A stretch of DNA of 64,000 nucleotides. Origin: JAAZCI01 sp046462535 (GTDB lineage: Bacteria > Pseudomonadota > Gammaproteobacteria > Cardiobacteriales > Wohlfahrtiimonadaceae). The position numbers and the translations under genes are program-made. The stretch lies in NCBI GenBank assembly GCA_046462535.1, contig JBKGVF010000007.1:1-64000 (forward strand), written 5' to 3'. Position 1 is the stretch's first letter, and every line of letters starts with the position of its first letter. A model generated the notes under the pieces. It was given only the letters and a program-made list of their open reading frames with translations, had not been told where the DNA came from and did no database searches. Of the stretch, positions 34,743 through 42,920 are shown one piece after another.

Positions 34743-36779
34743 ATGTTAAACGTAAAAAGATACGGAACTTTTTTGAAGAGTATACTGCTCTTCTTGTTTG
34801 TCTGGGGGGGGATGGTTCAGGCGCAATCCCTTAACAATATCGAAGCAATCACGATGAGTGATGGTAGTTATCAGTTGCGCTACCATTTCGATCGTGGTGT
34901 TGAGAGTCCGACACACTACTACGATGCTGATAAGCAGTTATTGGTAGTGGACTTTAAAGCAGGTGGAATGAGCTCATCTTTAAGAGATAAGCGCATCAAT
35001 AACTCTCTTTTAGAGAATGTGCGCAATATTTATGCGCAAAATCGCCTTCGTTCGACAATCGCTGTTAAACAACATGTCGATGTGGCAGTTGAAAGAAGCG
35101 GTAATGTTGTAGCTATCAATTTAAAAGAGAAGGCTCAGTCAGCCACTAGAGCGAATTGGGATGGCCTTGTAGCTACTAACCAAAAATATGAGGCACCACA
35201 AGCGACACTTAATGATGTTGGTTTTGTGCGTAACTCACGCGGTGAGGGGGTTGTTGAAATTTATCTTCCTAGTTCTGATACCAATGTTAGTGTTCGAGAG
35301 GAAGGAAAGAAGATCCGTGTTGCTCTAGATGGGCATGTCTGGGATCCCTCACAAAATAGACGAATTCAAGTGACTGATTTTGCAACACCAGTAGCTGCAT
35401 TAGAGGTTGTTAATGTTCGTGGTCAGGCATATGTGGATATTATTACCCAAGCACCTTATCAATATCGTGCACAACAAGTTGGAAGTGGCAAGTATCAATT
35501 AATTGTTACTCCTAAACGTAATAATGCTGCTAATGAAAAGCTTGCTGCACAGAATGCAGGGTCTAAAAAATCATACACCGGTGAGTTAATTACCATAAAC
35601 TTCCAAGATATTGATGTACGCGCAGTACTACAAATTATTGCTGATTTTACAGGCTTAAATATCGTTGTTAGTGATAAAGTTAACGACCGAATTACGATCC
35701 GTTTACAGAATGTTCCCTGGGATCAGGCATTAGATACAGTTCTCCTCTATACAGGTCTAGGGCAGGCGCGTGAAGGTAATATTATCTTTATCGCACCTCA
35801 GGAGGATCTATTAGCCTATGAGGGAGTGAACCTAGTTACCGAGATTATTCAGATTAACTATGCTGATGCACCAGCTATTGCAAATGTTTTAGCATCACGT
35901 GTAAATAATGCTAATTCTGATCATGTAGGTGCAGGATTATCGCGTCATGGCTCTATTAATGTTGATGCTAGAACGAATATGTTGATAGTTCAGGATACTC
36001 CAAGCCAGTTAAAGATCATCAACGATCTTGTTAAGATATTAGATCGTCCAGTCCGTCAGGTTCAGATTTCAGCACAGATTGTAGCTGCATTTGATGATTT
36101 TTCACGCGACTTAGGTGTAAAGTGGGGTGTTGATTACAATAACCAGCGTGGACCAAATACCTCTTCTGGATCAGGTTCTGGTTATCGTACAGGTCATCAA
36201 GGGGATCTCTCAATTGGTTTAGGAGCTTCAAACCCAACGACACTCTTTGACTTTATGATTTTACGTAAGAATGTGAATATTGGATTAGAGATCTCTGCAA
36301 TGCAGGAGGAGGGAAGAGGAGAGACACTCTCAAGCCCTGTAGTGTTAACCACAGATCGTCAAACGGCTTATATTAAGCAGGGTACTGAGATTGCCTATAG
36401 CACCACGAGTAATGATGGAACGAATACTGAGTTTAAAGAGGTAGTGATGGAGCTTAACGTTACCCCTCAAATAACTCCTGATAATAAGATCATTATGGAT
36501 CTACTCATTACTAAAGATGAGGTGTTGCCTACTATGGATGGTGGTGAGCCTGCAATTGCTAAGAAAGAGTTAAAGACACAAGCACTTGTAGCTGATGGTG
36601 AGACAATAGTCCTCGGTGGTATCTATGAGCACGAGGTGAGAACTATCAACAGTAAAGTTCCATTCTTTGGTGATCTACCACTTTTAGGTAATCTCTTCAA
36701 GCAGCAGCAAAATCAGAATAAGAAGATGGAGTTGCTGATCTTTGTAACCCCCAATATTATCGATACTCTCGGTTACTAA
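34743..36779 (+). CDS. pilQ: Type IV pilus secretin PilQ
   Basis: PilQ forms the outer-membrane channel for pili. The 678-residue precursor has a signal peptide (cut likely after MVQA), two AMIN-like domains that bind peptidoglycan (about 30-250), and an STN/N0 domain with ITINFQDIDVRAVLQIIADF. N1 follows, then the secretin barrel with VQISAQIV, GETLSSPVV, the VADGETIVLGGIY lip and the VPFFGDLPLLGNLF signature. The ATG follows TAGGAG. A strong terminator lies just past the stop, inside the next gene (36805-36842). Confidence 0.96.
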   Translation: MLNVKRYGTFLKSILLFLFVWGGMVQAQSLNNIEAITMSDGSYQLRYHFDRGVESPTHYYDADKQLLVVDFKAGGMSSSLRDKRINNSLLENVRNIYAQNRLRSTIAVKQHVDVAVERSGNVVAINLKEKAQSATRANWDGLVATNQKYEAPQATLNDVGFVRNSRGEGVVEIYLPSSDTNVSVREEGKKIRVALDGHVWDPSQNRRIQVTDFATPVAALEVVNVRGQAYVDIITQAPYQYRAQQVGSGKYQLIVTPKRNNAANEKLAAQNAGSKKSYTGELITINFQDIDVRAVLQIIADFTGLNIVVSDKVNDRITIRLQNVPWDQALDTVLLYTGLGQAREGNIIFIAPQEDLLAYEGVNLVTEIIQINYADAPAIANVLASRVNNANSDHVGAGLSRHGSINVDARTNMLIVQDTPSQLKIINDLVKILDRPVRQVQISAQIVAAFDDFSRDLGVKWGVDYNNQRGPNTSSGSGSGYRTGHQGDLSIGLGASNPTTLFDFMILRKNVNIGLEISAMQEEGRGETLSSPVVLTTDRQTAYIKQGTEIAYSTTSNDGTNTEFKEVVMELNVTPQITPDNKIIMDLLITKDEVLPTMDGGEPAIAKKELKTQALVADGETIVLGGIYEHEVRTINSKVPFFGDLPLLGNLFKQQQNQNKKMELLIFVTPNIIDTLGY

Positions 36780-36783
36780 TCAT

Positions 36784-37371
36784 ATGGTGGGTATAATAAA
36801 TAAGGCTGACGGTCGTAGCAGTACGACCGACAGCTTTTTTTTCGTGGGCTCTATGGGAGCAGGAAAGACGACAATTGCACACCTATTAGGGCGAAGATTG
36901 AAGTATCCTGTTTATGATAGTGATCAATATATTGAGAGTAGCACTGGGGTCGATATCCCTTTAATATTTGAGTTAGAGGGGGAGAGTGGATTCCGCGAAC
37001 GAGAAGCGAAGGCATTAAGGGAGTTGACAGAGAGAGAGCAAATTATTCTATCGACTGGGGGTGGAGCAATTCTCACATCAGAAAATCGACGGTTACTTGC
37101 CAATAAAGGGATAGTGATCTACTTGCAGATCTCACCTGAAGAGCAGTATAGGCGCTTAAAAGGGGATCGCTCTCGCCCTTTAATTCAGACTACTGACCCA
37201 CTAGAGCGCTTAAAAGAGCTTGCTCTAGAGAGAAACGCTCTATATCAGGAGGTAGCAGATATTACCATTAAGGTTGATGGGCGGACACCTACTGAGATTT
37301 TAGAGATACTTCTTAGTAAGATCCATAAATTTGATAAACTAGCTCTAAGAGATCATAAATCAATTAACTGA
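36784..37371 (+). CDS. aroK: Shikimate kinase
   Basis: Shikimate kinase phosphorylates shikimate in the aromatic amino acid pathway. The 195-residue product has Walker A (FFVGSMGAGKTTIA), the shikimate-binding DSDQYIE and EGESGFREREAKALREL, Walker B-like ILSTGGGAI and the RSRPL lid region. The first about 19 codons precede the core. A near-perfect intrinsic terminator (36805-36842) is encoded there, and its T run codes the FFF of the first strand, so the start cannot sit far downstream without losing that strand. No clear ribosome site precedes ATG 36784. aroB follows. Confidence 0.9.
   Translation: MVGIINKADGRSSTTDSFFFVGSMGAGKTTIAHLLGRRLKYPVYDSDQYIESSTGVDIPLIFELEGESGFREREAKALRELTEREQIILSTGGGAILTSENRRLLANKGIVIYLQISPEEQYRRLKGDRSRPLIQTTDPLERLKELALERNALYQEVADITIKVDGRTPTEILEILLSKIHKFDKLALRDHKSIN
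36805..36842 (+). terminator. Canonical intrinsic terminator inside the 5' end of aroK
   Basis: The 13-base arms 36805-36817 and 36822-36834 pair at 12 positions (one A-A mismatch) around a GCAG tetraloop, then eight T (36835-36842). It would end pilM-Q transcripts, yet lies inside the aroK reading frame. Translation of the aroK start could disrupt it. Confidence 0.85.
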
Positions 37372-37392
37372 TGCTGTAGAGTGCAAATCATC

Positions 37393-38472
37393 ATGAAAAA
37401 ACTAATCGTAGATTTAGGTGAACGTTCATATCCCATCTATATAGATGAGAACCTCTTAAAAGATGAGATAGTTAAACCATATTTAAATAAGACTCAAAAA
37501 CTGATTGTCACTAATGAAACATTATATAAATTATATAAGCCTCTTATTCTTTCATTAGTGGATCAGAAGAGAGAGCAGTTATTAGTATTGCGGGATGGTG
37601 AGGAGTATAAAAACCAAGAGTCACTATTTGAGATATTAACCCGTTTATTAGAGTTGCAATTTAATCGACAAGCATTGTTAATTGCATTTGGTGGTGGGGT
37701 GATTGGTGATTTGGTTGGTTTTGCAGCAAGTATCTATCAGCGTGGCATCGATTTTGTTCAGATTCCTACCTCTTTATTAGCTCAGGTAGATAGTTCTGTT
37801 GGTGGTAAGACAGCGATCAATCACCCTTTAGGAAAGAATATGATCGGCTCATTTCATCAACCTCAAGCGGTACTTATTGATACAGCACTCTTAAGAACAC
37901 TGCCTGAGCGTGAGTATCGTAGTGGATTGGCAGAGGTTGTTAAGTATGGGTTTATTCAAGATAAGGAATTTCTTGCTTGGCTATTAACTAATGCTCACGA
38001 TATTTTATCGTTAAAGATGGATGTGATACAGGAGATGATCTATCGCTCCTGTGATGCTAAGAGGATAATCGTACATCTCGATGAACGTGAGTCGGGTATA
38101 CGAGCTACATTAAATTTAGGGCATACTTTTGGTCATGCCTTAGAGCGAGCTTATCAGTATCGCGATCTATTGCATGGAGAGGCGGTAGCCATTGGAATGG
38201 TGATGGCTGCCGAGCTCTCTCTTCTGAGGGGGTATTTAAATAAGCAGGAGCGAGATGAGGTGATTGCAGCTTTAAGAGCATTGCAATTGCCTACGCTATC
38301 GGATCGTCTCTTTTCAGCTGCTGAGCTCATTGAGATCATGCGTTTAGATAAGAAGAATAGGGATCATACTATACGATTTGTTCTCTTTGAGCGTATTGGA
38401 CAAGCAATAATTGAAGAGGTGACCTCTCTCGATCAGATAGAGCAAGCGATCAAAGTGGGAATGCCCGTATAA
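37393..38472 (+). CDS. aroB: 3-dehydroquinate synthase
   Basis: AroB cyclises DAHP to 3-dehydroquinate using NAD and a metal ion. The 359-residue protein from ATG 37393 has DGEEYKNQESLFEIL, the NAD-binding FGGGVIGDLVGFAASIYQRGI, the DSSVGGKTAINHPLGKNMIG lysine/Asp region, and the metal ligands Glu in GLAEVVKYGFI and His residues in LGHTFGHALE. An in-frame GTG at 37381 is a weaker choice. Its stop overlaps the damX start. Fits the classical aroK-aroB-damX order. Confidence 0.96.
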   Translation: MKKLIVDLGERSYPIYIDENLLKDEIVKPYLNKTQKLIVTNETLYKLYKPLILSLVDQKREQLLVLRDGEEYKNQESLFEILTRLLELQFNRQALLIAFGGGVIGDLVGFAASIYQRGIDFVQIPTSLLAQVDSSVGGKTAINHPLGKNMIGSFHQPQAVLIDTALLRTLPEREYRSGLAEVVKYGFIQDKEFLAWLLTNAHDILSLKMDVIQEMIYRSCDAKRIIVHLDERESGIRATLNLGHTFGHALERAYQYRDLLHGEAVAIGMVMAAELSLLRGYLNKQERDEVIAALRALQLPTLSDRLFSAAELIEIMRLDKKNRDHTIRFVLFERIGQAIIEEVTSLDQIEQAIKVGMPV

Positions 38473-39746
38473 TGGCTGAGAATATTGCGAACCTGATAGC
38501 TACCTGGTGTCCACTACCTCAACAGGAGGTGCTTCTTGAGAAGTTGATGACTCGACTTATCGATAAGGAGGGTTCCCTATTTCTCCTTAGTGGGTCGTCA
38601 CAGTCAGGAAAGAGTCGCCTCTTAAGAGAGCTCTCCATACGTATTTCCACAGATAAAGCCATACGTTTTGGGATAGTTAGTGGGGGGAGTGATCAACTTG
38701 TGCCGAAGCTCTTTAAAGCGCTTGATGAGTCGAAGGAGATGCTGCTACTTAGTTTTAAAGAGCGGCTCGCACTGCTTGTGCGTCAAAAGCGCTTAGTGGG
38801 CGAATCTTTAGTTTTAGCCGTTGATGATGCTGAGCTGCTCCCTTTTGATCTATTAGTCGGTTTAGTTGCGACAGCAGAAGAGTTTCCCAAAGATTTTGCA
38901 CTAATATTGAGTTATCGACATGATAAACAGGGGGAGTTGGTAGAAAATTTACTTCAGTCGGGAGAGGATTTTCTCATCGAGCCATTAGATCTATCTTCTA
39001 TGCAGCTCTTTATTGCCCACTATCAAAAGATATTTAAAGTAGATAAAACGTTTACACAGAAAGAGCTAAATGAGTTGCAGCATATCACCTATGGCTATCC
39101 TGGGCGGATATTAACCTATCTAGGATGGGATCGTCTTCCGCAGAGGCGAGAGCAGAGGGATCAACTACTCTATCTTCTTATTGGGAGTACTATCTTTATA
39201 TTACTACTCTTATCGGGAGTAAAATGGTTAGGAAAAGAGAAGGAAGATATAGACTCGTTAGAACCTTTAGAGATGACCGATGTCGTTGAGGCGGTTATTG
39301 AGTCTACCCCATCATTAGGGGAGCGCCTCTCTGTGCAAGAGAAGATTGCTCGTATTGATACGGGTTATTCACTTAGCCATTTAAGAGCAGAGGAGTATGA
39401 GCGCCTCTATATAGAGGCAGCAAAACGGAACGGACGTCCTATTGAGGTTCGACAGCTAGTGGTAAATCAAGTTCCCATTCGAGAAGTAGCTCTCAGTAAG
39501 GCAGAGATATCCGACGAGTATTATATCGAATTAGCTCGAGCAGAAGAGCAAGCAGAGCTTGAGGAGATCTTGGAAGGGAGAAGTATCCCTAGTAGTCTAA
39601 AAACTGTTAGAATAGGAGCAGAATGGGTAGCGATTATTGGCCCATATCAAAATCAAGCAGAAGCAGAGGAGGGGAGAGAGCAGCTCCCTGCTAGTTTAAA
39701 AATGCTTGATCTAAAAATTCTTAATGAGCGCCACCTTACTAGGTAA
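38472..39746 (+). CDS. damX: DamX-like protein: AAA ATPase, membrane span and SPOR domain
   Basis: DamX is an inner-membrane division protein whose SPOR domain binds denuded septal peptidoglycan. The 424-residue product has an AAA/ExeA-like N-terminal domain with Walker A (SGSSQSGKSRL) and Walker B (LVLAVDDAELL). One span lies at about 235-252, with a linker and a C-terminal SPOR-like region (YYIELARAEEQAELEE to VAIIGPYQNQAEAEEGREQL). E. coli DamX has only a remnant of the ATPase part; here Walker motifs look intact. Start overlaps aroB stop (TAATG). Position after aroB supports the name. Confidence 0.8.
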   Translation: MAENIANLIATWCPLPQQEVLLEKLMTRLIDKEGSLFLLSGSSQSGKSRLLRELSIRISTDKAIRFGIVSGGSDQLVPKLFKALDESKEMLLLSFKERLALLVRQKRLVGESLVLAVDDAELLPFDLLVGLVATAEEFPKDFALILSYRHDKQGELVENLLQSGEDFLIEPLDLSSMQLFIAHYQKIFKVDKTFTQKELNELQHITYGYPGRILTYLGWDRLPQRREQRDQLLYLLIGSTIFILLLLSGVKWLGKEKEDIDSLEPLEMTDVVEAVIESTPSLGERLSVQEKIARIDTGYSLSHLRAEEYERLYIEAAKRNGRPIEVRQLVVNQVPIREVALSKAEISDEYYIELARAEEQAELEEILEGRSIPSSLKTVRIGAEWVAIIGPYQNQAEAEEGREQLPASLKMLDLKILNERHLTR

Positions 39747-39776
39747 GCGTTACATATCAATACTGAGGATATATGA

Positions 39777-40100
39777 ATGCGTAGAGCAGTACTGTTTATA
39801 TTAGCTGTAACTTTTTTAGTGGGGTGTTCAAATCTCCCAGGAATGTATCGTACAGATATCTATCAAGGGAACTACGTAGAGGAGGAAGCTCTAGCTCAAG
39901 TTAAAGTGGGTATGAGCAAAGATGAGGTACGTTACCTCTTAGGGACACCTATGGTTCTCGATAGTTTTGATCCGTATCGCTGGTACTACATTACAATGCA
40001 CCACCGCTCTAATGGTGAGAAGATCGAGCATAGTAATGTTACGATTCTATTTGACCAAAACAATCGAGTTGCTGATATTGACCAAGAGCATTACTTATAA
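39777..40100 (+). CDS. bamE: Outer-membrane assembly lipoprotein BamE
   Basis: BamE is a small lipoprotein of the BAM complex that inserts outer-membrane barrels. The 107-residue product has a signal with lipobox LVGC (Cys17) and the SmpA/OmlA domain: YRTDIYQGNYVEEE, QVKVGMSKDEVRYLLGTPMV, YRWYYITMHH and the late strand VTILFDQNNRV. Length is typical. It shares the direction of damX and is followed without a gap by a 145-residue gene. Confidence 0.95.
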   Translation: MRRAVLFILAVTFLVGCSNLPGMYRTDIYQGNYVEEEALAQVKVGMSKDEVRYLLGTPMVLDSFDPYRWYYITMHHRSNGEKIEHSNVTILFDQNNRVADIDQEHYL

Positions 40101-40538
40101 ATGAAGCATGATTTAATAAGAGCCCCTTCTCTAGAGGCGAATGAGGTGAGATCTCCTACAGAGAGTGGAGAGGGAGTTGTTAAGGGTGAGAAGAGCTATC
40201 AAATTCGCTTTTCAGGTGAGTATTATCCACCACTTAATTTGCGCACTGTCCAACGTCGACTAGCGGCTCTTTATGGAGTGCCATTAGAGGAGGTCGCACC
40301 ACTCTTTAAGGGATCGGTGGTGATCTTAAAAGAGCTCTCTACTTATCGTGATGCGCAGCGATATCATGATGCTCTAAGGGATTTAGGACTTGTAGTTACA
40401 TTAAAAGAGATACAGATAGAGAGGAGTGATCCGGATAAAGGGCAGGTTAAAGAAGAGGTTGCCGAAGAGAAGGAAGTTGCACTTACAGAAATTTTAGAGG
40501 ATATCACCACACTCTTAGATAATGATGAGGAGAGATAG
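40101..40538 (+). CDS. Small acidic protein between bamE and kdsA, unknown function
   Basis: The 145-residue product has a disordered start, a compact region at about 32-105 (YQIRFSGEYYPPLNLRTVQRRL, LYGVPLEEVAPLFKGSVVILK, DAQRYHDALRDLGL), and a very acidic Glu-rich tail (EEVAEEKEVALTEILED). The compact part resembles, from memory, a small alpha/beta module found as an N-terminal tag in various gammaproteobacterial proteins (pattern F-x-G with A-x-L-F-x-x-x-x-x-x-x-L-F-x-G). The ATG directly follows the bamE stop (TAAATG) and kdsA starts 3 bases after its end, so translation is probably coupled. Confidence 0.6.
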   Translation: MKHDLIRAPSLEANEVRSPTESGEGVVKGEKSYQIRFSGEYYPPLNLRTVQRRLAALYGVPLEEVAPLFKGSVVILKELSTYRDAQRYHDALRDLGLVVTLKEIQIERSDPDKGQVKEEVAEEKEVALTEILEDITTLLDNDEER

Positions 40539-40541
40539 TTA

Positions 40542-41348
40542 ATGAACTTTTCCAAAATAGGTAATGAGAAGCCAATCATCTTAATTGCAGGAACCTGTGT
40601 TATTGAGTCGGAAATGATGGCGTTAGATGTTGCAGGAACCCTAAAAGAGATTACAGATGAGTTAGGTATCTATTACATCTACAAGTCCTCATTTGATAAG
40701 GCTAACCGCTCTTCAGAGAAGAGCTATCGCGGCCCTGGATTAGAGAAGGGTTTACAGATCCTAGAGCGGGTGAAGCAGGAGTATCAACTCCCTATCTTAA
40801 CTGATGTACATGAGGATACCCCATTAGATGAGGTGGCATCTGTAGTTGATGTATTACAAACGCCCGCATTTTTATGTCGGCAAACAAACTTTATTCAAAA
40901 TGTTGCACGCACCATGAAGCCGATAAATATTAAAAAAGGGCAGTTTCTTGCCCCTTGGGATATGAAGCATGTTGTTCAGAAAGCTCGTAGTGTCGGAAAT
41001 GATAAGATTATGGTGTGTGAGCGTGGAGTGAGTTTTGGCTATAATAATCTGGTTTCAGATATGCGCTCTTTAGAGATTATGAAGGAGTGTAATGCCCCGG
41101 TAATCTTTGATGCAACACATTCTGTTCAGTTGCCTGGCGGACGAGGTGAGAGTTCTGGCGGGCAGAGTGAGTTTGTTCCTGTCTTAGCGCGAGCTGCTAC
41201 AGCAGTTGGTATTGCCGGATTATTTATGGAGACTCATCCTAATCCTGAAGAAGCATTATCAGATGGCCCAAATTCAGTGAAACTGTCAAAGATTAGGTCT
41301 TTGTTAACTCAATTAGTAGCCATTGATCGAGTGATAAAAGAGCAGTGA
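40542..41348 (+). CDS. kdsA: 3-deoxy-8-phosphooctulonate (KDO 8-P) synthase, metal-type
   Basis: KdsA condenses phosphoenolpyruvate with arabinose 5-phosphate to make KDO 8-P for LPS. The 268-residue barrel has the KSSFDKANRSS signature, DVHEDTP, ERGVSFGYNNLV and THSVQLPGGRG. Residue Cys19 in LIAGTCVIES occupies the position that is Asn in the metal-free E. coli enzyme and Cys in metal-dependent ones, and GGQSEF plus METHPNPEEALSDGP also read like the metal type. Clear ribosome site (GAGGAGAG). The stop overlaps the maf start by four bases (GTGA). Confidence 0.94.
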   Translation: MNFSKIGNEKPIILIAGTCVIESEMMALDVAGTLKEITDELGIYYIYKSSFDKANRSSEKSYRGPGLEKGLQILERVKQEYQLPILTDVHEDTPLDEVASVVDVLQTPAFLCRQTNFIQNVARTMKPINIKKGQFLAPWDMKHVVQKARSVGNDKIMVCERGVSFGYNNLVSDMRSLEIMKECNAPVIFDATHSVQLPGGRGESSGGQSEFVPVLARAATAVGIAGLFMETHPNPEEALSDGPNSVKLSKIRSLLTQLVAIDRVIKEQ

Positions 41349-41959
41349 AGAGAGTAGAGATAATTTTAGCATCACAGTCGCCAAGAAGAGCGGAGCTCTT
41401 AAGGCAAGTTGGGATTCCATTTACCCAACTTGCTGCTAATATTGATGAGTCACTATTGCAGTATGAGAGTGTAACGGATTATGCCCTCCGTATGTCAATT
41501 GAGAAGGGGGAGGCAGTTTGGGAAAAATATTCTGATCAATTAAAGCCGGGTCAGATTATTTTGGGGGCTGATACAGTCCTCTCCTATCAGGAGTATATCA
41601 TTGGCAAGCCGAGGAATTATGCAGATTTTCGTCAGATTCTAGAGAGCCTCTCAGATGATAAACATTATGTCTATAGTGCTATTGCTCTTCTGCAGTTACA
41701 ACAGGATGGTACGTTAAAGCAGATTGTACGATTAAATACAAATAGTGTGACCTTTTCTGAAATTCCCCACTCTTTTATAGAGTATTATTGGAGCACGGGT
41801 GAACCACAAGATAAGGCGGGTGGATATGCCATACAAGGATTAATGGCGAATTATATTGCCCGTATCAGTGGGAGTTATTCTGGCATCATGGGGCTACCCC
41901 TTTTTGAGTTGAGGGAAGCATTAGATGAGTTGGGATACCAACAGGCATGGAAGAGATAG
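41345..41959 (+). CDS. Maf/YhdE-family nucleotide pyrophosphatase
   Basis: Maf proteins hydrolyse non-canonical or dTTP/UTP-type nucleotides and have been tied to division arrest. The 204-residue product shows the family start ILASQSPRRAELLRQVGIPF, then GADTVLSYQ, IIGKPRNYADF, and the acidic motif EPQDKAGGYAIQG. It begins with GTG overlapping the kdsA stop by four bases, so expression is coupled. The DxxxG pattern fits the YhdE (dTTP/UTP) branch better than YceF, but this is not certain. Confidence 0.9.
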   Translation: MKRVEIILASQSPRRAELLRQVGIPFTQLAANIDESLLQYESVTDYALRMSIEKGEAVWEKYSDQLKPGQIILGADTVLSYQEYIIGKPRNYADFRQILESLSDDKHYVYSAIALLQLQQDGTLKQIVRLNTNSVTFSEIPHSFIEYYWSTGEPQDKAGGYAIQGLMANYIARISGSYSGIMGLPLFELREALDELGYQQAWKR

Positions 41960-41968
41960 ATTGATATT

Positions 41969-42826
41969 ATGGCGATAGAACCAACATTTACTATAGATAA
42001 AAATCTCCCTAAAGAGGGAGCTGAGCTAAACAATCGAGGTGCTACTAATACTACAAAAGAGGGTAAGAGAGTAGCGAAAAAAAAACGGCGGAAAAAGAGT
42101 GGTAGCTCTTTTGGTTGGGGATGGTTTCAGGGATTTAATCTCTTTTTGACTCTCTATCTCTTAATTATCTTCGTTATTTTCGGTTATTTTATGATGGGTG
42201 GTGAAGATTATCATGAGGGACCACCTAAATATGTGCTTGACCGTACCGATGAGGAGAGTGGTAAGGTAATTTTTAATCCTCAAATTCCTGAGTCTGTGCG
42301 TAAAAGTTACCTCTATGTTCCACCGATTGATGATGATATGGTGGATGATGATTCTGTCGAGGCTTTTGCTACTCAGACGATTGAGTTAGATACCATTCAG
42401 GTGACTTCGGCGCTAGAAGAGGAGGAGAGTGTAGGAGGGCTAACTCTTCTTTCTACAGGTGATATGGCCTTTGAGGAGGAGGGGCAAGCGGAGTATCACG
42501 CAGAAGAGCTGGTGGAGTTTGGTCGCTTAGCTCAGTCTAATGGAGAGTTAGTGGGAACTGAGGGTGTTGATGCTTATTACTACTATCAGCAAGCCCTACT
42601 GCTTGATCCAGAAAATGAGGATGCGTTGCATGGACTATCTGAAATTGCTTTTATCTATTATCAGAATGCAGAGCAAGCATTGATTCGAGGGGAGTATGAT
42701 CGTGCTGATCAATATATCAAGGTTGGATTAATTGTAGAGCCAGATAATTCATTTATACAAGACTTAGCAGCAGAGTTGGAGCTATTAAGAAGTGATATTA
42801 TGGCGCCAGTAGATTTCAATTTTTAA
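41969..42826 (+). CDS. Membrane-anchored protein with C-terminal TPR-like repeats
   Basis: The 285-residue protein has a Lys/Arg-rich tract (KKKRRKKS, about 37-45), one membrane span at about 57-75 (LFLTLYLLIIFVIFGYFMM), an acidic linker, and a C-terminal region with two TPR-like units (DAYYYYQQALLLDPENEDAL and RADQYIKVGLIVEPDN). The basic tract before the span implies N-in/C-out topology, putting the repeats in the periplasm. No exact family recognised. It lies 9 bases after the maf gene and ends at a strong terminator. Confidence 0.75.
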   Translation: MAIEPTFTIDKNLPKEGAELNNRGATNTTKEGKRVAKKKRRKKSGSSFGWGWFQGFNLFLTLYLLIIFVIFGYFMMGGEDYHEGPPKYVLDRTDEESGKVIFNPQIPESVRKSYLYVPPIDDDMVDDDSVEAFATQTIELDTIQVTSALEEEESVGGLTLLSTGDMAFEEEGQAEYHAEELVEFGRLAQSNGELVGTEGVDAYYYYQQALLLDPENEDALHGLSEIAFIYYQNAEQALIRGEYDRADQYIKVGLIVEPDNSFIQDLAAELELLRSDIMAPVDFNF

Positions 42827-42863
42827 TTGGGTTTAGGTGACAAACTTAAAGCTTTAGTAATAA

Positions 42864-42895
42864 AAAAAGAGCTCATTATTTAATGAGCTCTTTTT
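42864..42895. terminator. Bidirectional terminator between the TPR gene and ftsY
   Basis: AAAAAGAGCTCATTA (42864-42878) pairs with 42881-42895 in a nearly loopless palindrome; the outer A/T runs provide U tails in both directions for two convergent genes. Confidence 0.85.
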
Positions 42896-42920
42896 AACAG
42901 AGGGTATTTAACTCTTACTT

